NCBI GenBank assembly: GCA_905479575.1
Contig: CAJQNB010000020.1
Location: forward strand, 44,595 to 108,594
DNA: 64,000 bases
Source: an uncultured Pseudophaeobacter sp.
GTDB taxonomy: Bacteria > Pseudomonadota > Alphaproteobacteria > Rhodobacterales > Rhodobacteraceae
Direction: 5' to 3'
A model generated the notes under the pieces. That model was not told where the DNA came from. It saw only the letters and a program-made list of their open reading frames with translations, and did not search any database. This document shows positions 48,698 through 57,275 of this stretch, piece by piece. The position numbers and the translations under genes were made by a program. How positions within the stretch are numbered: position 1 is the first letter of the stretch; each line of letters opens with the position of its first letter.

Positions 48698-50058
48698 AAG
48701 TTTTACATCGCGTCATTGGGCCACGCCGGTCGCTGAAACGAAGCCTGCTGTTAAACATCCTGGCGGCACTGTGTTTTTGCATCATTTTGGCTGGCGCCGT
48801 CATCATCAAGGAATTCTACGAGCATCTGGAAGAAAACATCGAAGACGCCCTGACCGATGAGGCCTATGAAATTGTCAGTCAGATTGATCCCGCGCGTGCG
48901 GGCTATGGCTTGGATGCCAGCGCCCTGCGATACCAGGGGATTGAAGGCAACTATCGGTATACCGTCTTTGATGTGGATGGTGGTCTCATCGCTGGCGGCG
49001 AAACCTCGGGGGAAATATGGCGGCAACTGGCAGCCACGACGCTGGGACTTCCGCACCCCATTGCGCTGCTTGGCGACCGTAGGGGAATTGGCCTCAGGGC
49101 GCGTATTGTGGACCTGGAAGTGGTGATCCTGGTTTCCACCTTTCCCAAGGGCAATAACCAGACGCGTTTTGCCAGCTTGCTGCACGAACTCGAAGAGGAA
49201 ATATGGTTGGTTATCCTGGGTCTTGTGGTGGTGCTGACCTCGACGCTGTTTGCCACCCGCCAGGCGCTGTCGCCGCTGCGATCTCTGTCTGATCAGGCGC
49301 ATCAAATCGGGCCGTCTGCGGCTGGTCGTCGTCTCGATGTTGCCCAGGTGCCCGCTGAGATCGCGCCGCTTATTGGCGACGTGAACACGGCGTTTGACCG
49401 CCTGGAACAGGGCTATCAGGCGCAGCGGGATTTTTCCGCCAATGTAGCCCATGAAATTCGCACGCCTATCGCAGTGCTCAGGTCCAGTATCGACCGCATC
49501 ACTGACCCCGAATTGAAAACAATGCTGACGCAGGATGTTGATCAACTCGATCGTATCTTTGCTCAGCTGATTGATTTGTCCCGCGCCGATGCGGCTTTGA
49601 AAACCAGCTTTGAGCCGGTGGACCTGCACAGTGTTGCGGTCCAGGTCGCCACGGATCTGGCGCAATCGGCCCTACGGTCTGGTCGGAGCCTGTCGGTCAC
49701 CGGCGCCAAGAAGGTCTTGGTTGAGGGCAACGCAGGGCTCTTGACCATCGCGCTGAGCAATGTTGTCCGCAATGCCTTGCAGTATACCCCCGAGGCGAGC
49801 GAAGTCGAGATCGAGGTGCTGGCCAACCCTGCTGGATGGCGGGTGCTTGATCGCGGCGCCGGGGTGCCGGACAATCTGAAAACAGCATTGTTTGAGCGCT
49901 TCAATCGCGGAACGCTGGCCAATTCCAACAGCACGGGATCGGGAATAGGATTGGCCATCGTCAAGTCGGTTGCTCAGTCCCACAATGCCACAAGCATCAT
50001 TCAGGACAGGGAGGGGGGTGGCACAGCATTCTCCTTCATTTTCAATGCTTCGGCGTAA
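48694..50058 (+). CDS. Sensor histidine kinase (partner of 48020)
   Basis: 454 residues of the QseC/PmrB kind. First membrane segment about 17-39, a periplasmic 2CSK_N-like sensing domain (about 40-168) of alpha-beta type, a second segment about 172-188, a HAMP-like linker, HisKA with His253 (NVAHEIRTPIAVL), and a HATPase domain (NVVRNALQYTP, then GSGIGLAIVKSVAQ). The acidic patch EEIWLVILG before the second helix is notable. Signal unknown; the DUF6134 protein made in the same operon is a candidate accessory. Confidence 0.9.
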   Translation: MKVLHRVIGPRRSLKRSLLLNILAALCFCIILAGAVIIKEFYEHLEENIEDALTDEAYEIVSQIDPARAGYGLDASALRYQGIEGNYRYTVFDVDGGLIAGGETSGEIWRQLAATTLGLPHPIALLGDRRGIGLRARIVDLEVVILVSTFPKGNNQTRFASLLHELEEEIWLVILGLVVVLTSTLFATRQALSPLRSLSDQAHQIGPSAAGRRLDVAQVPAEIAPLIGDVNTAFDRLEQGYQAQRDFSANVAHEIRTPIAVLRSSIDRITDPELKTMLTQDVDQLDRIFAQLIDLSRADAALKTSFEPVDLHSVAVQVATDLAQSALRSGRSLSVTGAKKVLVEGNAGLLTIALSNVVRNALQYTPEASEVEIEVLANPAGWRVLDRGAGVPDNLKTALFERFNRGTLANSNSTGSGIGLAIVKSVAQSHNATSIIQDREGGGTAFSFIFNASA

Positions 50059-50080
50059 CACATCATGTGGTTTTTGCGCT

Positions 50081-50098
50081 TTGTAAGTCTCTTGTAAG
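50081..50098 (+). promoter_or_regulatory. Response-regulator box 2: TTGTAAG-N4-TTGTAAG
   Basis: The same 7-mer pair with the same 11-base period as at 47347-47364, 55 bases before the start of the thermostable-hemolysin-family gene and 22 bases after the kinase stop. This implies a separate, regulated promoter for the four-gene cassette. Confidence 0.7.
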
Positions 50099-50153
50099 TT
50101 TGCCCTGCGATTCCCGTCTCAACACGTCAAATAAAGGTGCGTTGAGGTTGGAT

Positions 50154-50741
50154 ATGAAAATCGAGTTTTTGAGCGGCAACTGCCCGGGACGCCAGCAGGC
50201 CCAGGACCATATCAAGGGTGTCTACAAAAGTGCCTATGGCGCCGATGTCACCGAATTCGCCCCTCTCTTGGTTGTTGCAAAACATGCAAACGGAGAGGTG
50301 CTCTGCGCGGCTGGTATTCGGACGGCGCGGGATGGGTTCTTTTCCGATGCCTATCTGACAACTGATTTTTCCACCGCTCTGCATCAGACAGCCGGTCTGC
50401 GGGTTCCGGCTGCGGAAATCATGGAAGTGGTTTCTCTGGCCGCGACAACCCCCTTTCCGGTACTGCCTATGCTGGACAAGATGGTCGAATGGGGGCGTCA
50501 GAACGCGATGACCTGTGGCGTGTTTACGGCCACAAAACCCCTGCGTCGCCTGCTGGCCCGAACCTCGCTGAGCTACACTGAAATCGCCAGGGCGGATATT
50601 TCGAAGGTCGCAAACCCACAGGCCTGGGGATCCTATTACGACACCGATCCAAGAGTATGCGCGTTTAGCGAGGTGCTGTCGCAGCCGGTTGTTTTGTCGC
50701 CCCGTGCACGTCGGGCCGGGCATGTGGCGGAGGCATCGTGA
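50154..50741 (+). CDS. Thermostable-hemolysin-family protein (PF12261), GNAT/LuxI-like
   Basis: 195 residues from the ATG at 50154 (ribosome site GAGG); the longer frame from 50067 lies in the promoter region. Landmarks of PF12261: LLVVAKHANGEVLCAAGIR, FFSDAYL, AAEIMEVVSLAAT, CGVFTATKPLRRLLAR and the C-terminal WGSYYDTDPRVCAFSE. Despite the name, there is no signal peptide or membrane-active region. The order of motifs resembles acyl-homoserine lactone synthases and GNAT acyltransferases (a V/I-E-x-x-x-L block before the acyl-pocket helix, then a tip strand and R-L-L-R). I infer an acyltransferase acting with the ligase that follows. First gene of the cassette; its stop overlaps the ligase start region. 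Confidence 0.82.
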   Translation: MKIEFLSGNCPGRQQAQDHIKGVYKSAYGADVTEFAPLLVVAKHANGEVLCAAGIRTARDGFFSDAYLTTDFSTALHQTAGLRVPAAEIMEVVSLAATTPFPVLPMLDKMVEWGRQNAMTCGVFTATKPLRRLLARTSLSYTEIARADISKVANPQAWGSYYDTDPRVCAFSEVLSQPVVLSPRARRAGHVAEAS

Positions 50742-52195
50742 TGAAACAGGTCTTTGACGCGCTTGAACGCCATGCACACAGTCGCCCCGATGCCATCGCC
50801 TTTGAAGATGACAGCGGCCAGATCAGCTGGCAGGAGTTGTCCGAACGTGTGGAAAACTTGGCTTGTGTTCTGGATGACATCACAGGGCCTGTTGCTATCG
50901 GTCTTGCTGGTGGCATCGACTATGTCGTGGCTGATCTGGCGGCGACGCTTAGTGGCAAACGGCAGGTGCCTTTGCCGTTCTTTTTCAGCACGGCGCAAAA
51001 TGCCCATGTGTTGATGGATGCCAAGGTTGGCTGTGTCATCACAAACACTCCCGAACTGTTTTTGGCGCTGCCACATCTTAATTTGCTTAGCCCGGTTGCC
51101 CCAGCTGCCCCGGCTGCCGCTCCGACCACCGGGCGCGGGCTGCGCGCCTATAACGGTGGCGCCGAGCGGATCATCTATACCTCTGGCTCCTCCGGCACCC
51201 CGAAAGGGGTCGTGCTGGGGGATCGCCAGTTGCAGGCTTCTATCAGTGCCCTGAGCCAGGTGATCGCAGCGGATGAAACTGATACCCATCTGTCCATTCT
51301 GCCGCTGGCGCAATTGTTGGAGCAGATTTGCGGGATCTTCCTGCCCATCGTCGCGGGCGCCAAAACAGTGTTTCGATTTGAAGCAACCAAGGCTCTCTTT
51401 GGGGCGCCGATCGCGCCGCTGGTTGCCGCTTTTGAAACCCTGCGCCCAACCACCAGCCTGCTGGCGCCGGCTGTGCTGGGCCGCTGGGTTAGCGCCCTGG
51501 CGGGGCGCGCAGCGCCTGACAGCCTGCGGTTTGTGGCTGTGGGTGGCGCGTCCAGCTCGCCCTCTTTGATCCATGCTGCGCAAGATGTCGGCATTCCGGT
51601 CCATGAAGGCTATGGGCTGTCTGAATGCTGCGCGGTTGTGGCCATGAACCGGCCCGGCGACAATCACCCCGGCACTGTGGGACCAGTATTGGACGGGCTG
51701 ACGGTTTCGCTCGATAACGGTGAGATTGTGGTGTCAGGCCCGACAGTGATGACGGGCTATCTGAATGGCGACGGCGCCCCCGATGTCTGGCACACCGGGG
51801 ATCTGGGCCATTTCGACGGGAACCGGCTGGTTGTTGATGGCCGCAAAGATGCACTGTTGGTGACCAGTGCCGGGCGCAACATTTCACCGGAGTGGGTCGA
51901 ACAGCGGGTCAACAGTGATCCGCGGGTTGTCAGCTCGGCTTTGGGCCTTCGCCAGTCTGACGGGGCGCTGATATTGCTCCTGGTTGTCGCGGCTGCCGTG
52001 CCAGCCACTGACATTCTGGGCTACCTGTCAGATCTGCCAACTTATGCGCGGCCCTCGGCGTTTATCACCACTGATCCGTCTGAACAGGGGCTGCTGTTTG
52101 CAGCCGGAACCCCAAACAGATCTGTGGCCGCCAGCTTGATCAACACCCGTGCTGCCCAGCAGCTAGAACCAGCCCCAGAAAGCATCGCGTCATGA
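50741..52195 (+). CDS. Short AMP-binding ligase of the cassette
   Basis: 484 residues from the ATG at 50741 (ribosome site CGGAGG seven bases upstream; a GTG at 50738 is the alternative). Adenylation motifs: YTSGSSGTPKGVVLG, SILPLAQLLEQI, GYGLSECCAVV, WHTGDLGHFDGN, VDGRKDALLVTSAGRNISPEWVE (given in two parts: VDGRKDALL and SAGRNISPEW). The A10 lysine normally found near the C-terminus is not evident: the equivalent stretch reads LLFAAGTPNRSVA. No carrier-protein domain is attached. It probably activates a fatty or other acyl group for the neighbouring acyltransferase. Overlaps the SDR by four bases. Confidence 0.85.
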   Translation: MKQVFDALERHAHSRPDAIAFEDDSGQISWQELSERVENLACVLDDITGPVAIGLAGGIDYVVADLAATLSGKRQVPLPFFFSTAQNAHVLMDAKVGCVITNTPELFLALPHLNLLSPVAPAAPAAAPTTGRGLRAYNGGAERIIYTSGSSGTPKGVVLGDRQLQASISALSQVIAADETDTHLSILPLAQLLEQICGIFLPIVAGAKTVFRFEATKALFGAPIAPLVAAFETLRPTTSLLAPAVLGRWVSALAGRAAPDSLRFVAVGGASSSPSLIHAAQDVGIPVHEGYGLSECCAVVAMNRPGDNHPGTVGPVLDGLTVSLDNGEIVVSGPTVMTGYLNGDGAPDVWHTGDLGHFDGNRLVVDGRKDALLVTSAGRNISPEWVEQRVNSDPRVVSSALGLRQSDGALILLLVVAAAVPATDILGYLSDLPTYARPSAFITTDPSEQGLLFAAGTPNRSVAASLINTRAAQQLEPAPESIAS

Positions 52196-52983
52196 ACAGC
52201 AGCAAAACAGTTCTCATCACAGGGGCAGGGACTGGCATTGGCCGTGCACTCGCCATTGAGGCGGCACAGAAGGGGTTTGATCTGATCCTGGTTGGCCGCA
52301 CGTCCAGCACGCTGGATGAGACGCTCTCCCAATGTAGCACCACACAAGCCCGGTGTATTGTGGCCGATGTGACCAGCGCCGAGGGGCGGGCCGTGATCAC
52401 CCAGGCGGTCAGCGGCAGGCTGGATATTCTGATCAACAATGCGGGCGTTCTAAGCGTTGGGCATCTGGCTGATATGACTGATGAAAACCTGCAACGCATG
52501 GCAGAGACCAACCTTGTCGCACCGATGGCATTGAGCCGTGATCTGCTGCCGGCACTGCGCAGCGCCAAGGGCCGTATCGTCAACATCGGTTCGGTTTTTG
52601 GCGATATCGCCTATCCGTTCTTTGCCGGCTATTCGGCGACCAAATTTGGCCTGCGCGGGTTCTCGGACGCGATACGGCGGGAACTGTCCGGGACAGGCAT
52701 TGGCGTGACCTATGTCGCGCCGCGTGCCACGCAGACTGCGGCTGAAAGCGCCTTTGGCGCCTTGGTTGAGCCGTTGGATATGGTGCTCGACACAGCCGAG
52801 ACCGTGGCCGCACAGGCCTGGGATGCCATCCTGAAAGGCAAGCGTGAGAGCTTCCCCAAAGGCAAAGAGCGGTTTTTCGTAAAGGTGCAACGGCTGTTCC
52901 CATCGCTGGTCGACAAATCGGTGGGGGCGCAGGCGCGTGATCCCAGAACCCTTGCGGCGCTCAAAACCTCACACCACTCCTAA
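52192..52983 (+). CDS. Short-chain dehydrogenase/reductase of the cassette
   Basis: 263 residues, ATGA overlap with the ligase gene. NADP loop TGAGTGIGRALAIEAA, a basic residue after the second strand (VGRTSS), NAG motif LINNAGVLSVG, catalytic Ser in NIGSVFGD and Y-x-x-x-K in YSATKFGLRGF. The C-terminal extension (KGKRESFPKGKERFFVKVQR) is basic and resembles acyl-chain SDRs that act near membranes. It is likely to reduce a 3-keto or aldehyde group in the product. Confidence 0.88.
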   Translation: MNSSKTVLITGAGTGIGRALAIEAAQKGFDLILVGRTSSTLDETLSQCSTTQARCIVADVTSAEGRAVITQAVSGRLDILINNAGVLSVGHLADMTDENLQRMAETNLVAPMALSRDLLPALRSAKGRIVNIGSVFGDIAYPFFAGYSATKFGLRGFSDAIRRELSGTGIGVTYVAPRATQTAAESAFGALVEPLDMVLDTAETVAAQAWDAILKGKRESFPKGKERFFVKVQRLFPSLVDKSVGAQARDPRTLAALKTSHHS

Positions 52984-53015
52984 TCGACACCTCCAAAATC
53001 AACAGGACATCTGTC

Positions 53016-53876
53016 ATGAGCTACAACGTAATCCGCGCCTCTGATGCGGGCGAAACTTCTATCACTCCAGCCGTGTTATCCGAGGTCAAAGACTATTTGG
53101 ACAGCGATGGCTGGGCCCTGCTGCGCGGCTTTAAGATGGATATGCCTACCTTCAGCGGGATCACATCACAGCTTTGCAAAACCATCACCTTTGATCCCGC
53201 GCGTGAATATTCGGAAAAGAACACCCAAAAGGTCGACGCGGGCCTGGGGCCCATTGGCCTCCATATTGAAAATGGCAACACCCCGGTGTGCCCGGATGTG
53301 GTTGCCTTCTATAGTGCAAAAGCTGCTTTTGAAGGGTCACAAACAACGATCTGCGACGGTCGCCGGGTTTTTGAAGCTTTCTCTGACGCCCAAAAAACGC
53401 GCTGGTCGCAGCGTATGATGGTGACGCGCACCCTGCCTGAGGTGCTGTGGAAACGCTACCTTGCCAACGAACACCCGGCCATCAGTGATCCCGCAGAGGT
53501 CACCCATGACCATATTTTGCAATTCAAAGCGGCAATCCCCGATCAGGACTTCACGTTGAATGACGATGGATCGCTTGAGTACCGCATCAAGGTCTCTCCG
53601 GTGCGTCCGTCGTCAGTGTCCCAGGGGCAGGGGTTTGCCAATGCAATTCTGGGCCCGTCACACAACTATGAACCGCCAGTCTATACCCTTGAGGATGGGT
53701 CAATTGTCAGCTCCGATGAAATTGAAGAGCTGCGCGATATTGCCGAGACCTGCACGGCTGAAATCAACTGGCAGGACGGCGATGTGGCAGTGATCGACAA
53801 CACCCGCGTTATGCATGGGCGTCGGGCGATCAAGGACCAGGATCGACAGTTGTATATAGGAATGGGCCGCCTGTGA
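53016..53876 (+). CDS. TauD/TfdA-like Fe(II)/2-oxoglutarate oxygenase
   Basis: 286 residues, 32 bases after the SDR. The iron site reads H83-x-E85 (GLHIENGNT) with the distal His in NTRVMHGRRAI (about residue 266) followed by the 2-oxoglutarate Arg region. Most TauD enzymes use H-x-D; H-x-E is the pattern of clavaminate synthase and the AsnO/VioC group, which hydroxylate amino-acid side chains. The N-terminal GWALLRGFKMDMPTF is typical of the fold. It should hydroxylate or desaturate the product, probably near an amino-acid-like group. It is the last gene of the cassette. Confidence 0.86.
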   Translation: MSYNVIRASDAGETSITPAVLSEVKDYLDSDGWALLRGFKMDMPTFSGITSQLCKTITFDPAREYSEKNTQKVDAGLGPIGLHIENGNTPVCPDVVAFYSAKAAFEGSQTTICDGRRVFEAFSDAQKTRWSQRMMVTRTLPEVLWKRYLANEHPAISDPAEVTHDHILQFKAAIPDQDFTLNDDGSLEYRIKVSPVRPSSVSQGQGFANAILGPSHNYEPPVYTLEDGSIVSSDEIEELRDIAETCTAEINWQDGDVAVIDNTRVMHGRRAIKDQDRQLYIGMGRL

Positions 53877-54036
53877 CGCTGCTGCCAGCAAACTGAGGGC
53901 GGCACAAAGCCCCTGGTTCGCCTGCGCCAAGTGCACGGGGCTAACCCTTTGGCCCTGAGCCTGTTTTGTCGCAACTCCATTGCGCCCTTCATCACCGCGA
54001 TGAGGGGGGCCATTTTGCCCCTGCGCGGCGCGACAC

Positions 54037-56928
54037 TCAGGCGGTGGTCAAATGCAAGATATCCCGCCGTTTCAGACTGCGGCGGGCCAGGTCACCATAG
54101 GCCTGGCGGGTATGGCGACGGCCATATGATCCAACCAGCCCATATACAGGGATCAGCTCTGGGAACAGTTCAAACAATTCGTGCAGATCTTTGGCTGACA
54201 ACCCGCGAACAGCCTCTGGGCCGGGCCAGAAGGTCTCGGTTGCGATCCCTTCGGCAAAAACCACCTCATGGTGTTCGGTCATCAGATGAACATAGGTGAC
54301 ACCGTCGGGGGTGTCGGTCTGTGGCTGACAGGTTTCGTCAATTTCGGCCAGCAGCTTGGCGGACAGAAAGCTTTCGCTGACCGGCGTATTGTATTCAAAG
54401 GTCTTTTTATTGACCAACAGGCGATGCTGTGGCGACAACAGCATGGGCTGGTCGGGGGACAAAACCCCATCTGGACGAATGCAATAGGGGCGCAGATGCG
54501 GCCGTTTGGCCAGCTCAGCCCTGTTCAGCCTGCGTTTGCCGACCCATAGGACGGGTTGATATCCATTGTCGGCTGTTTGCAAAAGGTCCCCCACTTGGAT
54601 CTCGCCTGCCGGCACTGCGCCACGTTTGGTGGCCAGCTGAACCTCGGGGGTAAAGCAGGGAATACCTGCGGAATGCAGTTGCGAGGCGGTGGTAATCTGA
54701 GCCGGAGCCACCCCTTCCAGGACCAGGCTTTCCCCGCCTGGAAACGAAAGCAGAGCATTGCCAAACCCGTCATCGGTAACCGTAACGTCCTGGGTCCGGA
54801 TACTGCCGCCAAAGCCGGTCCCTCCGGTCAGATCTGAGACATCAAGCTGGTCATTGAAAAAACCATCGTCGTCGTCATCAGAGATACTGAAATCACTCAC
54901 CGTATCAACGCCGCCGGTGGCGGTCAGGACAAACTGGTCGTAGCCAGTTCCGCCGGAAATCGAATCGTCGCCAGCGCCAAAGGTAATGGTGTCATCCCCA
55001 GCCCCGGCATCAATCACCACACCAGCGGTGTCTGAGGAGGCATCCACCACATCCGCCTGATCGGTAAGGGTCAGGGCCTCGATTTCGGAGAAGGTGATGG
55101 TGTCAGCGCCATCAGAGATGGTGCCAGCCTCATCGCCGGTGTAGGTGACCGAAACGCCCGAAGCGGTGACACCGGACATGTCTACCGTATCGTAGTCGTT
55201 CCCGGCCTCGCCACCGGTCAGGGTGTCGTTTCCAAAGCCGTCGGACATCTGGAATGTATCCGCATCGGCTTCGCCGTGCATCAGATCGGCACCGCCGCCA
55301 CCGATGAGCAGATCATTGTCGTTGCCGCCATACATGGTGTCGTCGCCGTCACCACCGTCCAGAGTGTCGTTGCCGTCGGTTGCCACAATGCTGTCGTTGC
55401 CAACGCCGCCGTCCAGACTGTCGTCCCCGGCTGAGTTGTGCAGCGTGTCATCGCCTTCGCCGCCGACCAGGGTATCATTGCCCAGACCGGTTGACAGGCT
55501 GTCGTTGCCCAGGCCGCCTTCGATATAGTCGTCGCCGTCACCGCCAGAGATGGTATCGCCGCCGTCGCCGCCAATCAGGGTGTCATTGCCCGCACCGCCA
55601 TCCATGATGTCATCGCCGGTGCCCCCATCCAGGCTGTCATCGCCCAGTTCGCCGTACATCAGGTCGGCATCGCCGCCCCCCACCAGCAGATCGTTGTCAT
55701 TGCCGCCATAAAGGGTGTCGTTGCCATCGCCCCCTTCCAGGGTGTCATTGCCGTCGGTTGCGACAATGCTGTCATTTCCGACCCCGCCGACAAGACTGTC
55801 ATCCCCAGCCGAGTTGTGGATCGTATCATTGCCTTCGCCGCCGAGCACGGTATCGTTGCCGATGCCTGCCGAGAGAGAGTCATCGCCTACGCCGCCATCG
55901 ATGTAGTCGTCGCCGTCGCCACCCGACAAGGTGTCACCACCAGCGCCGCCAAGCAGGGTATCCGCGCCAACCCCCCCCTCCATGACGTCGTTGCCTTCGC
56001 CGCCATCCAGCATATCGTTGCCATCTTCACCCATGAGAGAGTCATCCCCCCCCTGGCCATGAACGATATCATCCCCTGCGCCCGCCATGATGGTGTCGGC
56101 ACCTTCTTCGATGATCGTGGTGACGGGGTCTTCGATCAGATTGCCTGAAAGGGTGAAGCCCGAAAAACCGACCCGCGTCTGTAGGGTAAATTCAATAGAG
56201 GAGCGATCCTCAAAAGAGGCCGAGAACCAGGCGTCTTGGTCTGTGTAATCATTTCTTTCGTTCCCCGACGCGGTGACCACATTGCCATCCAAAGCCGTGG
56301 TCAGCGAGGAGTCGGATGACACGCCAAACGAGGTGAAGCTGTTGCCGTCCACAATGACAGCTTCGTCATCACCGGTGTAGCTGTTGTCATCAATATCGTT
56401 GAAGGTTGCGGTCGAGTTCAGGTAAACGGGGTCGCCGGTTGTAGGGTCGAAGAATTCCAACCGGAAGGTCGCCTGATCTCCGGGTGCATTGCCATCCAAG
56501 AGAACTTCGGCACCTTCATCGTAGCCAAATTCGACCCACATGTCCGGGTTGGTTTTCTCCACCAACACCAACTTGCCCCAGATTTGTCTGCCATCATCCA
56601 GGGTGGCGACATCCTTGAAAACAGCAAAATCACCCGCAGATCCCAGATGACCGTCGTGGGAGACACTTTGCATATTGCTGAGTTTCAGCGACAGTGGCGT
56701 GGCCTCTAGGCCCTGATCAAAGCCGTCTCCGATGTCACCATAGATGACATCGTTGCCTTCACCGGCATCAATAATGTCGTTGCCTTCTTCACCGGCAACG
56801 GTATCGGCACCCGCACCCGCGTCCATGATGTCATCGCCGGTGGAGCCATCCAACGCATTGTCGCCCGCATCGCCCTTGTGGCTTGTATTGCCTGCGACAA
56901 GCTCATCTACCCAATTTGGTATTACCAT
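54037..56928 (-). CDS. RTX calcium-binding protein with C-terminal Hint domain
   Basis: 963 residues from the ATG at 56928 (MVIPNWVDEL); a longer frame starts at 56988 without a ribosome site. After a short RTX block (GGDGDD-like nonapeptides, about 15-75) there is a non-repeat domain (about 80-290), then long RTX arrays (about 295-590), including a duplicated 126-residue unit, and a last domain before the C-terminal Hint_2 module (about 750-963). The Hint part starts at IPCFTPEVQLAT and holds GEIQVGDLLQTADNG and SPQHRLLV, the autoprocessing-type motifs. Such proteins are exported by type I secretion. No exporter genes are in the window, and the function of Hint here is not known. Confidence 0.85.
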   Translation of the reverse strand: MVIPNWVDELVAGNTSHKGDAGDNALDGSTGDDIMDAGAGADTVAGEEGNDIIDAGEGNDVIYGDIGDGFDQGLEATPLSLKLSNMQSVSHDGHLGSAGDFAVFKDVATLDDGRQIWGKLVLVEKTNPDMWVEFGYDEGAEVLLDGNAPGDQATFRLEFFDPTTGDPVYLNSTATFNDIDDNSYTGDDEAVIVDGNSFTSFGVSSDSSLTTALDGNVVTASGNERNDYTDQDAWFSASFEDRSSIEFTLQTRVGFSGFTLSGNLIEDPVTTIIEEGADTIMAGAGDDIVHGQGGDDSLMGEDGNDMLDGGEGNDVMEGGVGADTLLGGAGGDTLSGGDGDDYIDGGVGDDSLSAGIGNDTVLGGEGNDTIHNSAGDDSLVGGVGNDSIVATDGNDTLEGGDGNDTLYGGNDNDLLVGGGDADLMYGELGDDSLDGGTGDDIMDGGAGNDTLIGGDGGDTISGGDGDDYIEGGLGNDSLSTGLGNDTLVGGEGDDTLHNSAGDDSLDGGVGNDSIVATDGNDTLDGGDGDDTMYGGNDNDLLIGGGGADLMHGEADADTFQMSDGFGNDTLTGGEAGNDYDTVDMSGVTASGVSVTYTGDEAGTISDGADTITFSEIEALTLTDQADVVDASSDTAGVVIDAGAGDDTITFGAGDDSISGGTGYDQFVLTATGGVDTVSDFSISDDDDDGFFNDQLDVSDLTGGTGFGGSIRTQDVTVTDDGFGNALLSFPGGESLVLEGVAPAQITTASQLHSAGIPCFTPEVQLATKRGAVPAGEIQVGDLLQTADNGYQPVLWVGKRRLNRAELAKRPHLRPYCIRPDGVLSPDQPMLLSPQHRLLVNKKTFEYNTPVSESFLSAKLLAEIDETCQPQTDTPDGVTYVHLMTEHHEVVFAEGIATETFWPGPEAVRGLSAKDLHELFELFPELIPVYGLVGSYGRRHTRQAYGDLARRSLKRRDILHLTTA
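55273..56028 (-). repeat. 378-bp duplicated RTX segment
   Basis: Two consecutive units of 378 bases (126 residues) are alike: for instance HNSAGDDSL-GGVGNDSIVATD and YGGNDNDLL occur in both, and the strand-reversed GCCGTGCATC/GCCGTACATC anchors are exactly 378 bases apart (55273 and 55651). By eye about four of five residues agree. Confidence 0.7.
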
Positions 56929-56988
56929 CTCGCCCACCCAACTATTGGTCGTAAAATCCCGGAACAGATGGGAGAATACAGGGCGCAT

Positions 56989-57275
56989 AATAAAATCGGG
57001 TAAACTGGCGATTGGTTATGAATGTCATTCCCGAAAGGTGTTCGTGACCACGGTCCAGCTGCGCCAACCTGACATCAGCAGAATGGGTTAACCGGTCAGA
57101 GCAAGATTGAAACCTGAACAGGGCGGTTTCACAAATGCGGAGCCTCAGGGGCAGGGCTGGGCGCTAGAGAAAAATCAGAAGAAAAGGGAAAGGGTCTTGC
57201 TCTCTAGACACAGGTTAGCGGTGCCGATTTGTTAGAAAACAATGGCACGATATAGAAAGGATCTAGGGGGGTAAG
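56989..57275. other. Region between RTX gene and tRNA-Glu
   Basis: 287 bases with no gene. A GTGCC-TTGTT-(AGAA)-AACAA-GGCAC hairpin at 57221-57248 lies downstream of the tRNA on its strand and may be its terminator. Confidence 0.45.

Noticed and set aside
55223..56148. Ser/Pro- or Arg-rich plus-strand frames opposite the RTX gene
   Set aside because: The repetitive RTX code creates low-complexity frames on the other strand.
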